Below, one piece after another: positions 7,950 through 14,947 of a DNA stretch of 19,257 bases. The stretch covers positions 1 to 19,257 of the forward strand of contig CAZTJY010000080.1 in assembly GCA_964613725.1 (NCBI GenBank). The letters are read 5' to 3'. Each line of letters opens with the position of its first letter. Positions within the stretch are counted from its first letter, which is position 1. The position numbers and the translations under genes were made by a program. The DNA is from Parapedobacter sp964613725. GTDB lineage: Bacteria; Bacteroidota; Bacteroidia; Sphingobacteriales; Sphingobacteriaceae. Under the pieces are notes generated by a model, which searched no databases, was not told the origin of the DNA, and saw nothing but the letters and a program-made list of their open reading frames with translations.

Positions 7950-8306
7950 ATGGAACAGGCAACCACGCTGGTAAAAATCAAAGGCTTGCGAAAGTCGCGC
8001 GGACTATCGCAGGCCGATATGGCGCAGGCGTTACATATTGCATTGAAGACCTACCAGAATATCGAAGCTGGGGTTACGCGGATTGACATCGAGCGGCTCG
8101 GACAGATCGCGGCCGTATTAAACACCACGCTTCATGAATTGGTGGGTGCCGAAAAAGCACCGCGCGAAACCATTGAGCGGTTCATCGCTGAGGAGAAAGC
8201 CCTATACAACAAAATCATTCACGACAAAGAAGCGTATATTGCTCAACTGGAAGACAGTATCCGCTTTTATCGCGAAATACTGAAGCAAGAGCTCACTAAC
8301 CACTAA
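7950..8306 (+). CDS. Small XRE-family helix-turn-helix regulator
   Basis: This 118-residue protein has an N-terminal XRE/Cro-type HTH (about residues 6-66). Its core reads LRKSRGLSQADMAQALHI, ALKTYQNIEAGVTRIDIERL, then AAVLNTTLHELVG. A charged C-terminal helix follows (about 68-116: ERFIAEEKALYNKIIHDKEAYIAQLEDSI), likely a coiled coil for dimerisation. I chose ATG 7950 because the HTH begins shortly after it and the TATCTTTG promoter box is 60 nt upstream; a GTG at 7902 would add 16 unsupported residues. It is divergent from the S-box operon and shares its roughly 400-bp upstream region, so it could control that operon as well as itself. Its stop overlaps the convergent GH109-like gene by 4 bp. 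Proteins of this build are common in Sphingobacteriales; their targets are mostly unknown. Confidence 0.9.
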   Translation: MEQATTLVKIKGLRKSRGLSQADMAQALHIALKTYQNIEAGVTRIDIERLGQIAAVLNTTLHELVGAEKAPRETIERFIAEEKALYNKIIHDKEAYIAQLEDSIRFYREILKQELTNH

Positions 8307-9724
8307 CCAACCTTGCGCACACCGGTGGTGGCGCCCCCTTCGAGGGTAAGGTCCACCGGCTTATTTTGTTTCCAAGCGCCCCGGGTGAAGTCGGGGATAT
8401 CCAGCGAGCGCGAGCGCCGGGCCACCGATTGTTCGCTCAGCGGGATAATGGAGCTCCACGACACGGAGTCGTATACGTCTATATCCAGTGGCAGCCCGTT
8501 GCGTAGGCAATCGATCAGCCGCCAATCCATGATGAAGTCCATGCCGCCATGGCCGCCCACCTGCTTGGCGGCCTCGCCCACGTGTCTAATGAGTTCCGGG
8601 GTATATTTAGCATAGAGCTCTTTTAGCTCCTCATCTTTTACCCAGTTATGGCCAAATGCGATGCGCTCGGGCGATGGCCATTTCTGGGCGACGCCCTTGG
8701 TGCCGCTGACCAGGTGTATGCGCGAATAAGGCCGGGGTGAAGTGACGTCGTGCTGGATCATCATTGTCTTCCCCTTTGCCGTATGTATGAGTGTAGTGTT
8801 CATGTTGCCGCGGTAGGTGCGTCCGGCAAACGGTTCGAAAAACGGATCGTCCTTGGCCTTCGCGGCGGCCGTATCGGCCATCATGAAGTCGTTGGTGGAC
8901 ATCGACACCAGGTAGTCCATCTTATCGCCACGGTTGATGTCCAGACACTGGGCAATGGGTCCCAGGCCATGCATAGGATAGAGATTTCCATTATGCGTGG
9001 CATTCATCCGTAGGCGCCACATATCCGCATAGCCATCCTTGCTGAAATTGAGATCGAGGAGGTCATGGATATAAGCACCTTCGGCGTGTACAATCTCACC
9101 GAATAAGCCGTTTCGCGCCATATTGAACGTCAGCATTTCGAAGAAATCGTAGCAACAATTTTCCAACATCATGCAATGCTTCTTTGTTCGCTCCGACGTT
9201 TCGACCAGCTCCCAGCATTCATCCAGTGTAAGGGCAATGGGTATCTCGCTTGCGGCGTGCTTGCCATGCTCCATCGCAAAAACCGCCATCGGCGTGTGGA
9301 GGTCCCACGGCGTACAGATATACACCAAGTCCAAATCTTCATTGGCCACCATGTCCTTCCAGCCATCCTCGCCTGAATATTCCTTCGCTTTAGGAAGACC
9401 CGCTTTCTCCAGAATACCCTGGGCCTTTGATGCCCGGTCGGGGAACTTGTCGCACAGGGCCTTGATTTCAACGCCTTCAATGCGCGACATGCGGTTAACC
9501 GCGCCTGGACCACGCTGGCCCAAACCGATGAATCCGACCCGAACGGTATCCATTTTAGGCGCTGCATAGCCACTCATGTTGTAGCGCTGCGGGCGTGCCG
9601 GCTGGGCGTTGCGCAGCCAATCACTGCCATTTTTGTGCGCTTCACGCGCCACGGCGGGCAGCGTGGCCACCGATCCCGAAAGGATGGTCGCACTTCTCAA
9701 GAAATTTCTACGGTTATACTTCAT
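8303..9724 (-). CDS. Tat-exported Gfo/Idh/MocA family protein, GH109-like (alpha-N-acetylgalactosaminidase type)
   Basis: This 473-residue NAD(P)-binding protein resembles GH109 glycosidases. These hydrolyse terminal alpha-GalNAc by an NAD-dependent oxidation/elimination mechanism, as described for Elizabethkingia NagA. Residues 5-11 (RRNFLRS) with a hydrophobic stretch to about 25 form a twin-arginine signal, fitting export of a folded, cofactor-loaded enzyme. The Rossmann domain starts with VGFIGLGQRGPG (GxGxxG at 67-72). GH109-like landmarks include ICTPWDLH, SEIPIALTLDECWELVE, MLENCCYDFF, EGAYIHDLLDLN (His220), GNLYPMHGLGPIAQCLDINRG, GGHGGMDF and the tail IPDFTRGAW. A plain sugar dehydrogenase is possible, since only some GH109-like members have proven glycosidase activity. 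A matching promoter lies about 70 nt upstream. The amino-sugar gene at 10376 and a peptidase remnant nearby support a role in glycan use. Confidence 0.9.
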   Translation of the reverse strand: MKYNRRNFLRSATILSGSVATLPAVAREAHKNGSDWLRNAQPARPQRYNMSGYAAPKMDTVRVGFIGLGQRGPGAVNRMSRIEGVEIKALCDKFPDRASKAQGILEKAGLPKAKEYSGEDGWKDMVANEDLDLVYICTPWDLHTPMAVFAMEHGKHAASEIPIALTLDECWELVETSERTKKHCMMLENCCYDFFEMLTFNMARNGLFGEIVHAEGAYIHDLLDLNFSKDGYADMWRLRMNATHNGNLYPMHGLGPIAQCLDINRGDKMDYLVSMSTNDFMMADTAAAKAKDDPFFEPFAGRTYRGNMNTTLIHTAKGKTMMIQHDVTSPRPYSRIHLVSGTKGVAQKWPSPERIAFGHNWVKDEELKELYAKYTPELIRHVGEAAKQVGGHGGMDFIMDWRLIDCLRNGLPLDIDVYDSVSWSSIIPLSEQSVARRSRSLDIPDFTRGAWKQNKPVDLTLEGGATTGVRKVG

Positions 9725-9793
9725 TTTGTATATGTTTTAGCCTTCAAAGGTCAGTACGAGTTCCGCCTTTGCGGGATGGAGTTGTTCGCTTAA

Positions 9794-9824
9794 CAAGTAT
9801 AGGGTAGTTTGCCGAGTTATCAAA
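9794..9824 (-). promoter_or_regulatory. Promoter for the GH109-like gene
   Basis: On the minus strand TTTG (9824-9821) is followed after 19 nt by TATACTTG (9801-9794), one mismatch from TAnnTTTG. Spacing and composition fit a Bacteroidota housekeeping promoter. The leader would be about 60 nt. A second near-match, GACCTTTG, lies closer to the ATG but has no -33 partner. Confidence 0.55.
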
Positions 9825-9877
9825 ATGTTAAGGCAACGCAACCGATTGTGTGAATTTATGTTCGCCTGGTCATTTTC

Positions 9878-10264
9878 TTAGTCGGTCAGCGTGCTGATGG
9901 TTACTTTTGGTTTCGGCAAACCCATCGCCTTTATTTCGGCCTTGCATTGATCGACCATTTCCTGTGTCATACGGTAACGGTAACTTCCATAATCCTCGTA
10001 TTCGAAGTCCCCCACAAAGAAAAATCCATATTGGTCAAAGAAATCCGTTAAATCTACCTTCCCGGTCTTGCAGGCTGTCTTGACAAAGTTCATTGGTACT
10101 GGGCTGGGTTGCTGAAGTCTAATATTTTGGTTAGTATAAATATTGACATCATGGAAAATATCACCATTTATCGAAAGAATGAAAAGCAAAAACGCCCCAA
10201 CACCTATTGCTTGCCGCTGGCAGTACCAACCCTCATCACCCAGCTTTTTTATTAATTTGTGCAA
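9878..10264 (-). pseudogene. Remnant resembling the C-terminus of an M60-like (enhancin/mucin-type) metallopeptidase
   Basis: The open frame gives 128 residues, but only the last 72 or so look like a conserved protein. From residue 57 it reads PMNFVKTACKTGKVDLTDFF, then DQYGFF, a DYGSYRYRMTQEMVDQCKAE stretch and GLPKPK. I recognise this as the tail of Bacteroidota M60-like/enhancin-type peptidases ('NFVK.AC...LTDFF..YGFF....DYG.Y...TQEMVD'). Those proteins are several hundred residues longer and carry a zinc HExxH motif, which is absent here. The first 50 residues (one hydrophobic segment, about 20-33) look unrelated and probably come from the junction of a deletion. No promoter or signal peptide fits well. 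I call it a decayed gene fragment; a short expressed hypothetical protein is the alternative. M60-like peptidases often act on mucin-type glycoproteins, in keeping with the GH109-like neighbour. Confidence 0.55.
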
Positions 10265-10315
10265 TCGATTGTGTGGGTCTTGACATCACACTCCGTAAAA
10301 TATTTCCCTAAAAAC

Positions 10316-10348
10316 TTGCTACATATATGGCATTTATGCCTATTTTTG
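10316..10348 (+). promoter_or_regulatory. Promoter for the NagB-like/PIG-L fusion gene
   Basis: TTG (10316-10318) and TATTTTTG (10341-10348, a full TAnnTTTG match) are 22 nt apart. Initiation a few nt later leaves a leader of about 20 nt to the ATG at 10376. This supports that ATG over the longer reading frame starting at 10259, because the promoter lies inside that extension. Confidence 0.7.
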
Positions 10349-10375
10349 CGTCTCACCTTTTACGTAATTCCTATA

Positions 10376-12310
10376 ATGGCAAGACTAAATTTACTGGAAG
10401 AGACACGCTTCGAGAAAGTACCCGTGAGTGTTTATTCCGACCCCACCGCGGCCTCCTTGGCTGTGGCTAAACGTATCGCCGACCTGATTCGCGGCAAGAA
10501 AGAAAGAGGTGAGCAGGCTATTCTTGGCCTTGCTACAGGCGCAACTCCGGTGAAAGTATACCAGGAGCTAGTTCGTTTGCACCGCGAAGAAGGACTCAGT
10601 TTCCAAAACGTGGTTACATTCAACCTCGATGAGTATTATCCCATGTTGCCCGATTCCGAGCAGAGTTATGTGACATTTATGAACAGGCATCTTTTTGACC
10701 ATGTCGACATCGAACGGGCCAATGTGCATATCCCCGATGGTACATTGTCGATGGAAAATATCCATGACTACTGCTTAGCCTACGAACAGAAGATAACCGC
10801 GTTGGGCGGACTGGATTTACAGGTACTCGGTATCGGCCGTACCGGCCACATCGGCTTCAACGAGCCTGGATCGGCGCCGAATTCCGGCACGCGGCTGGTT
10901 ACGCTCGACGACCTCACCCGCCGAGATGCATCGCGTGACTTCGGGGGTAAGGAGAACGTGCCTACGAAGGCCATCACCATGGGCATCGGTACCATCTTCA
11001 AAGCCCGTGAGATCATCCTTATGGCTTGGAATCAGAAAAAGGCCGAAATCGTTAAGAAAGCGGTGGAGGGAGAGCTTTCTGCGGAGGTGCCCGCCACCTA
11101 CCTGCAGCTTTCCGACAGCGTGGAGTTCGTGCTCGACGAAGACGCTGCATCCATGCTGACGCGCTTCGACACGCCGTGGCTGGTGAAGGATTGCGTGTGG
11201 GACCGCAAAACCATCAAGAAAGCCGTAGTTTGGCTGTCTCAAACGCTAAATAAGCCAGTACTTAAACTTACCGAAGACGACTATAACACCAACGGTATGG
11301 CCCAACTGGCCACAGAGAAGGGGCCTGTATACCATATCAATATCGATATTTTCAATCAGCTCCAACATACCATTACGGGATGGCCGGGCGGCAAGCCCAA
11401 CGCCGATGATAGCCAGCGTCCGGAGCGCCGCGACCCGGCAAAGAAGCGCTCCATCATTTTCTCCCCGCATCCCGATGACGATGTGATTTCCATGGGTGGC
11501 ACATTTATCCGATTGGCCGACCAGGGGCACGATGTGCACGTAGCGTACCAGACTTCGGGCAACACGGCCGTATGGGATGACGATGCGCTCCGCTTCATCG
11601 AGTTTGCCACCGATTTCGCTAAATCGCAGGGTATCGATACGCAGAAATTGGAAGCGCTGTACCGCGAAACGCGCCAGTTTATTGCCGATAAGAGGCCCAA
11701 CCAAATCGATACGGCAGAGCTACTCACCGTCAAGGGGCTCATCCGCAAAGGCGAGGCCATCGCCGGTGCACGCTTTGCAGGACTGCCCGATGAAAATATC
11801 CATTTCCAAAACCTGCCATTCTATGATCGGGGCAAATACAGCAAAGAACTCGATTTTGAAGACGACATCGTGGCCACCATGGAGCTGCTCCAACGGATTA
11901 AGCCCCACCAGATTTTTGCCGCCGGCGACTTTGCCGATCCACATGGCACGCATAAAGTGTGCTTTGACATCATCCATCAGGCGATGACGCGCCTCCGCAA
12001 AACCGAAGCGTGGACGAAAGACTGCTGGCTGTGGCTTTACCGCGGTGCCTGGCATGAATTTGAGATCCACGAAATCGAAATGGCCGTGCCGCTTTCGCCC
12101 CAAGAGGTGCTGCGCAAACGGCACGCAATATTCAAACACCAATCGCAGAAGGACCTGCCGGTATTCCCCGGCGATGACGCCCGCGAATTTTGGGTGCGTG
12201 CCGAAGAGCGTACCCGTGAAACAGCGAAATTGTACGACGGTTTGGGTATGGCCGAGTACGAGGCGATCGAGGCTTTCGTTCGGTGGAAGTTCGAGGAAGA
12301 CGAAGCATAG
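10376..12310 (+). CDS. NagB-like glucosamine-6-phosphate deaminase domain fused to a PIG-L/LmbE deacetylase domain
   Basis: This 644-residue cytoplasmic fusion starts at ATG 10376 (MARLNLLEETRFEK). Residues about 15-280 are NagB-like: phosphate-loop LGLATGATP (50-58), FNLDEYYP with the proton-transfer Asp85, and GIGRTGHIGFNEPGS (152-166) with His158 and Glu163. E. coli NagB has Asp141 in GNDGH; here that position is Thr156, so one active-site acid is missing. Residues about 355-620 are a PIG-L/LmbE N-deacetylase domain with zinc motif SPHPDDD (His365, Asp367, Asp368) and DPHGTHK (His523, His526). Its predicted joint role is de-N-acetylation and deamination/isomerisation of an amino-sugar phosphate. 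Full-length fusions of this kind occur across Bacteroidota; I recall a Bacteroides thetaiotaomicron homologue annotated only as 'NagB-like'. The missing Asp means classical GlcN6P deaminase activity should not be assumed. Confidence 0.93.
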   Translation: MARLNLLEETRFEKVPVSVYSDPTAASLAVAKRIADLIRGKKERGEQAILGLATGATPVKVYQELVRLHREEGLSFQNVVTFNLDEYYPMLPDSEQSYVTFMNRHLFDHVDIERANVHIPDGTLSMENIHDYCLAYEQKITALGGLDLQVLGIGRTGHIGFNEPGSAPNSGTRLVTLDDLTRRDASRDFGGKENVPTKAITMGIGTIFKAREIILMAWNQKKAEIVKKAVEGELSAEVPATYLQLSDSVEFVLDEDAASMLTRFDTPWLVKDCVWDRKTIKKAVVWLSQTLNKPVLKLTEDDYNTNGMAQLATEKGPVYHINIDIFNQLQHTITGWPGGKPNADDSQRPERRDPAKKRSIIFSPHPDDDVISMGGTFIRLADQGHDVHVAYQTSGNTAVWDDDALRFIEFATDFAKSQGIDTQKLEALYRETRQFIADKRPNQIDTAELLTVKGLIRKGEAIAGARFAGLPDENIHFQNLPFYDRGKYSKELDFEDDIVATMELLQRIKPHQIFAAGDFADPHGTHKVCFDIIHQAMTRLRKTEAWTKDCWLWLYRGAWHEFEIHEIEMAVPLSPQEVLRKRHAIFKHQSQKDLPVFPGDDAREFWVRAEERTRETAKLYDGLGMAEYEAIEAFVRWKFEEDEA

Positions 12311-12316
12311 ATTCCC

Positions 12317-12344
12317 GTCGCCAATGGCATTTGCCGTTGGCGAC
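12317..12344. terminator. Strong hairpin between convergent genes, probable terminator
   Basis: GTCGCCAATGGC (12317-12328) pairs over 12 bp, with one T-G wobble, to GCCGTTGGCGAC (12333-12344) around an ATTT tetraloop. It lies in the 42-bp gap between the convergent NagB-like stop (12310) and LytTR stop (12353). It lacks a T-tract on either side, so it may block or stabilise 3' ends without being a classic intrinsic terminator. Confidence 0.65.
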
Positions 12345-12352
12345 ATCTCCAT

Positions 12353-13108
12353 TTACAGGCTCCGCTTGGTTACTGCATAAATGAAGGCTTCTTTCTTTTT
12401 TGGTGAAATCATCACTGGGTAATCGTCGGTCATCACCGCGTATCCACCGTCTGATTTTATCATTTTTTTGATCTGGTTGAGGTTGATGATGTGTGAGTTA
12501 TGCACCCGCATAAACGCGTGTCCCGAGAGTAATAATTCATATTCCCTGAGGTTCTTACTTACCATAATTTGGCGGCCATCGGTCAGGTAAAAGGTGGAGT
12601 ACGCACCAGCGGCTTCAATCCGGATGATTTCCTCCAGTTGAACAAATACAAACTCGTTAGCTAAGGACAGGGTAAGCCTGGGCGGGTGATGATGTTTCAA
12701 CTGGTGTAGGTTTTCTATCAATGACGCCATCAACTTGTGTTGGCTCTCCACCGTTCTACCGGCCACTTTGTTAACCGCATCTTTCAGTTCTTCCACGTCG
12801 ATGGGTTTGAGCAAATAGTCGGCGGCGCTAAACTTGATGGCCCTTATCGCATAGTGGTCGTATGCCGTCGTGAATATAACCGCAGGACTGAGGTCGTCAA
12901 CCTGTTGGAGCACTTCGAAGCCTGTTCCGGTTTGAAGCTCAATATCCAAAAAAAGTAAATGAGGGTTGTGCGCCCTGATAAGCGAAACGGCTTCGTCAAT
13001 TGTGCCCGTTTGGGCCACAACCTCCACTTGCGGGCAATTGGAGGTTACGAGGTCGCACAGCAGCTCTCTACTACGGGCCTCGTCTTCAATAATAATTGCT
13101 TTTTGCAT
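12353..13108 (-). CDS. LytTR family response regulator
   Basis: This 251-residue response regulator has a CheY-like receiver (1-120) with the acidic pair Glu8/Asp9, phospho-acceptor Asp55 in LLFLDIEL, Thr80/Thr81 in FTTAY, and Lys101 in YLLKPID. A linker leads to a LytTR DNA-binding domain (about 143-247: RLTLSLANEFVFVQLEEIIR, IEAAGAYSTFYLTDG, HAFMRVHNSHIINLNQIKKM). All receiver residues needed for phosphorylation are present. The gene starts 8 nt after the stop of the upstream kinase gene, so the two form a typical LytS/LytTR pair and operon. Its targets are not visible here; they may include the adjacent monooxygenase. Confidence 0.97.
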   Translation of the reverse strand: MQKAIIIEDEARSRELLCDLVTSNCPQVEVVAQTGTIDEAVSLIRAHNPHLLFLDIELQTGTGFEVLQQVDDLSPAVIFTTAYDHYAIRAIKFSAADYLLKPIDVEELKDAVNKVAGRTVESQHKLMASLIENLHQLKHHHPPRLTLSLANEFVFVQLEEIIRIEAAGAYSTFYLTDGRQIMVSKNLREYELLLSGHAFMRVHNSHIINLNQIKKMIKSDGGYAVMTDDYPVMISPKKKEAFIYAVTKRSL

Positions 13109-13116
13109 GTGCCTTG

Positions 13117-14907
13117 TTAGTAATCAAACACAATTTCCTCTCGCGTCCGTGAATTGACCAGGAGCCGTAACTCCACCTGCGTGCCCGCCGAGGTCCCGTT
13201 TGGCGACACCAGATCTTTTACATTCACCAACACGCGATCCGGTACTTCTTCATTCAACACGCGTATGCGGTCGCGGAGAAGACCCTTATAGGGGGTTGTG
13301 TCGTTTGCGTCGCGCTTCTGGTTTCGTGCCTTAACTGCTTCACGGCCACAACCGTTGTCTGTAATCGTACAGATCAAATAAGGCTCGTGGTAGCTGAAAG
13401 CTATGGTAACTTCTCCTTTTCCTGCTATGTTGAGGATACCGTGGTACAGTGCATTTTCCACGTAATGGTAGATGATTAAAGGGGGTATTCCTGTAATATC
13501 GCGCGGAGTGTCATCCACCATGGCAATGGCGTAGTCGAACTTGTCCCCATAACGCATCTTTTCAAGTTCGAGGTAAAGGCTCAAAAAGCGCTCCTCCTGA
13601 GCCAGGCTAATTTCCGGTTCATTGGCCTGCGTGATAAGCTCCCGGATAAATCGGGAAAAACGCGATACGTAGCTCAACGAGGTGATGGTATCGCCCTTGT
13701 TGATGTAATACTGCAGGTCGTTGAGGGAGTTGAATAAAAAGTGGGGGTTTATCTGGGCTTGCAGCACCCGCATGTGCAACCGTCTGTTAATCCGCTCAAT
13801 ATCCCGGTTTTGCCTTCCGATCACGGTGTTGCGTTGGGTCAATAGCTTAGTCAAGCGTGTTTTCATCCGGTATCGGTTATAGATCAGAATAACGATGATG
13901 ATCGCTATAGCAATCATTAGGATGCTCACGTTCCGGAGTATCTTATCACGCTGGGATGCCAGCAGCGTACTAGCCAATCGTTGCGATACGATTTCACGCT
14001 CCTTGGTTACCAATTCAAGTTCGGCGTCGCGCTGCCTGTCGGGGCTGGCACCGGGTCCTTCCAAGATGATACCACCGATTTCGCTGCCCAGGTATTTGGC
14101 GAGCAGCGTGTTGACCAACCGTTTGCACTCAAAACTCTGGAAATACTCGTTGGCCACAGGTTGCCAATCGCTGGTTTTAGGGAAGATACCAGCCAATCCC
14201 GGTCTTTCGGTGGCAAATAAATGCTGTCTTTTTACTTTAATTCCTTTCTGCAAGCTTACCACATACACAGTAAGCGGCACGTAACCGAAGGCATTCCCAT
14301 CGCTCGCGATTTTTTCCAGTATCTCATAGTCGTCATATTGCCGGGATATGGGTATGTCGAATCCGCGGATAAGCTTTTCCATATCGTCCTCCATGGCGGT
14401 ATGCTGCATCGTGTAACCGCGCAGGTGCGCAATCGTGTCTAGGAACGCCGACTCATTCGTAAACGTGGGCATGAGTTCATTGGTCACCAATACGTTGATA
14501 TCGGGCATATACGGCGGGGTAAATCCAACCTCTTGGCGCCGTTCAGGCGTGATCGAAAAGAAAGACCATCCGAATAAGCCTTGGTTGCTGGCCTGATGGA
14601 CACGGTCATAGATGGCATTGAAACTTCCCGCATCCGACCATTTGACCCGCACCTCATATCCGTACCTTTTCTTTATCCAAGCTACAAAGGACTCCATCAA
14701 TTCAAACTCCACGCCTTGCAGTTCACCGTTTTGGTCTTCAAAAATGAAGGGATCAATGTCATACCACAATGCCGTGATGGTGCCCCCGCCGTTTTTCTGG
14801 ACGGTTGCCCAGTTGTCCATTTCCTGTGCTGACGCCGCAATCATCCCGACACCCAATACCAGGGATAAGGAAAAAAGTCGGGCAAGGTATTGTTTCGTAC
14901 GGCGCAT
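13117..14907 (-). CDS. LytS-type sensor histidine kinase with periplasmic solute-binding-protein-like sensor
   Basis: This is a 596-residue membrane kinase. A signal peptide (1-27, ending AASAQ) precedes a periplasmic domain (about 40-275) that looks like a family-3 solute-binding protein: ALWYDIDPFIFED, GVEFELMESFVAWIKKRYG, then ITPERRQEVGFTPPYMPDINV. That is the fold used to bind amino acids and similar small molecules in ABC uptake. A coiled linker (about 288-325) leads to one membrane helix (326-344). The His_kinase domain follows, with acceptor His389 in QAQINPHFLFNSLNDLQ, N-box Asn485 in YHYVENALYHG, and G-box DNGCGRE (517-523). All catalytic motifs are intact. It is co-transcribed with the LytTR regulator. 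The sensor suggests direct ligand sensing in the periplasm; the ligand is unknown. Confidence 0.95.
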   Translation of the reverse strand: MRRTKQYLARLFSLSLVLGVGMIAASAQEMDNWATVQKNGGGTITALWYDIDPFIFEDQNGELQGVEFELMESFVAWIKKRYGYEVRVKWSDAGSFNAIYDRVHQASNQGLFGWSFFSITPERRQEVGFTPPYMPDINVLVTNELMPTFTNESAFLDTIAHLRGYTMQHTAMEDDMEKLIRGFDIPISRQYDDYEILEKIASDGNAFGYVPLTVYVVSLQKGIKVKRQHLFATERPGLAGIFPKTSDWQPVANEYFQSFECKRLVNTLLAKYLGSEIGGIILEGPGASPDRQRDAELELVTKEREIVSQRLASTLLASQRDKILRNVSILMIAIAIIIVILIYNRYRMKTRLTKLLTQRNTVIGRQNRDIERINRRLHMRVLQAQINPHFLFNSLNDLQYYINKGDTITSLSYVSRFSRFIRELITQANEPEISLAQEERFLSLYLELEKMRYGDKFDYAIAMVDDTPRDITGIPPLIIYHYVENALYHGILNIAGKGEVTIAFSYHEPYLICTITDNGCGREAVKARNQKRDANDTTPYKGLLRDRIRVLNEEVPDRVLVNVKDLVSPNGTSAGTQVELRLLVNSRTREEIVFDY

Positions 14908-14928
14908 TCTTCAGTGAGTTCCTTATGG

Positions 14929-14936
14929 CGAAGGTA
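14929..14936 (-). promoter_or_regulatory. Possible internal promoter for the kinase-regulator pair
   Basis: The minus strand reads TACCTTCG, one mismatch from TAnnTTTG, 22 nt before the kinase ATG and inside the 40-nt gap after the monooxygenase stop. The -33 region is only T-rich (TTTTTAA). The pair could thus be transcribed separately from the monooxygenase, but the call is weak. Confidence 0.35.
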
Positions 14937-14947
14937 ATAAAATGGGA

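Noticed and set aside
9745..9752. GACCTTTG near the GH109-like ATG as the main promoter
   Set aside because: No TTTG partner lies at the right distance; the TTTG-N19-TATACTTG pair upstream fits better.
10259..10375. Upstream ATG at 10259 for the NagB-like fusion
   Set aside because: The added 39 residues overlap a good promoter (10316-10348) and do not resemble NagB N-termini.
11720..12352. A 210-residue minus-strand open frame opposite the PIG-L domain
   Set aside because: Antisense shadow; the plus strand encodes the zinc motifs of a known family.
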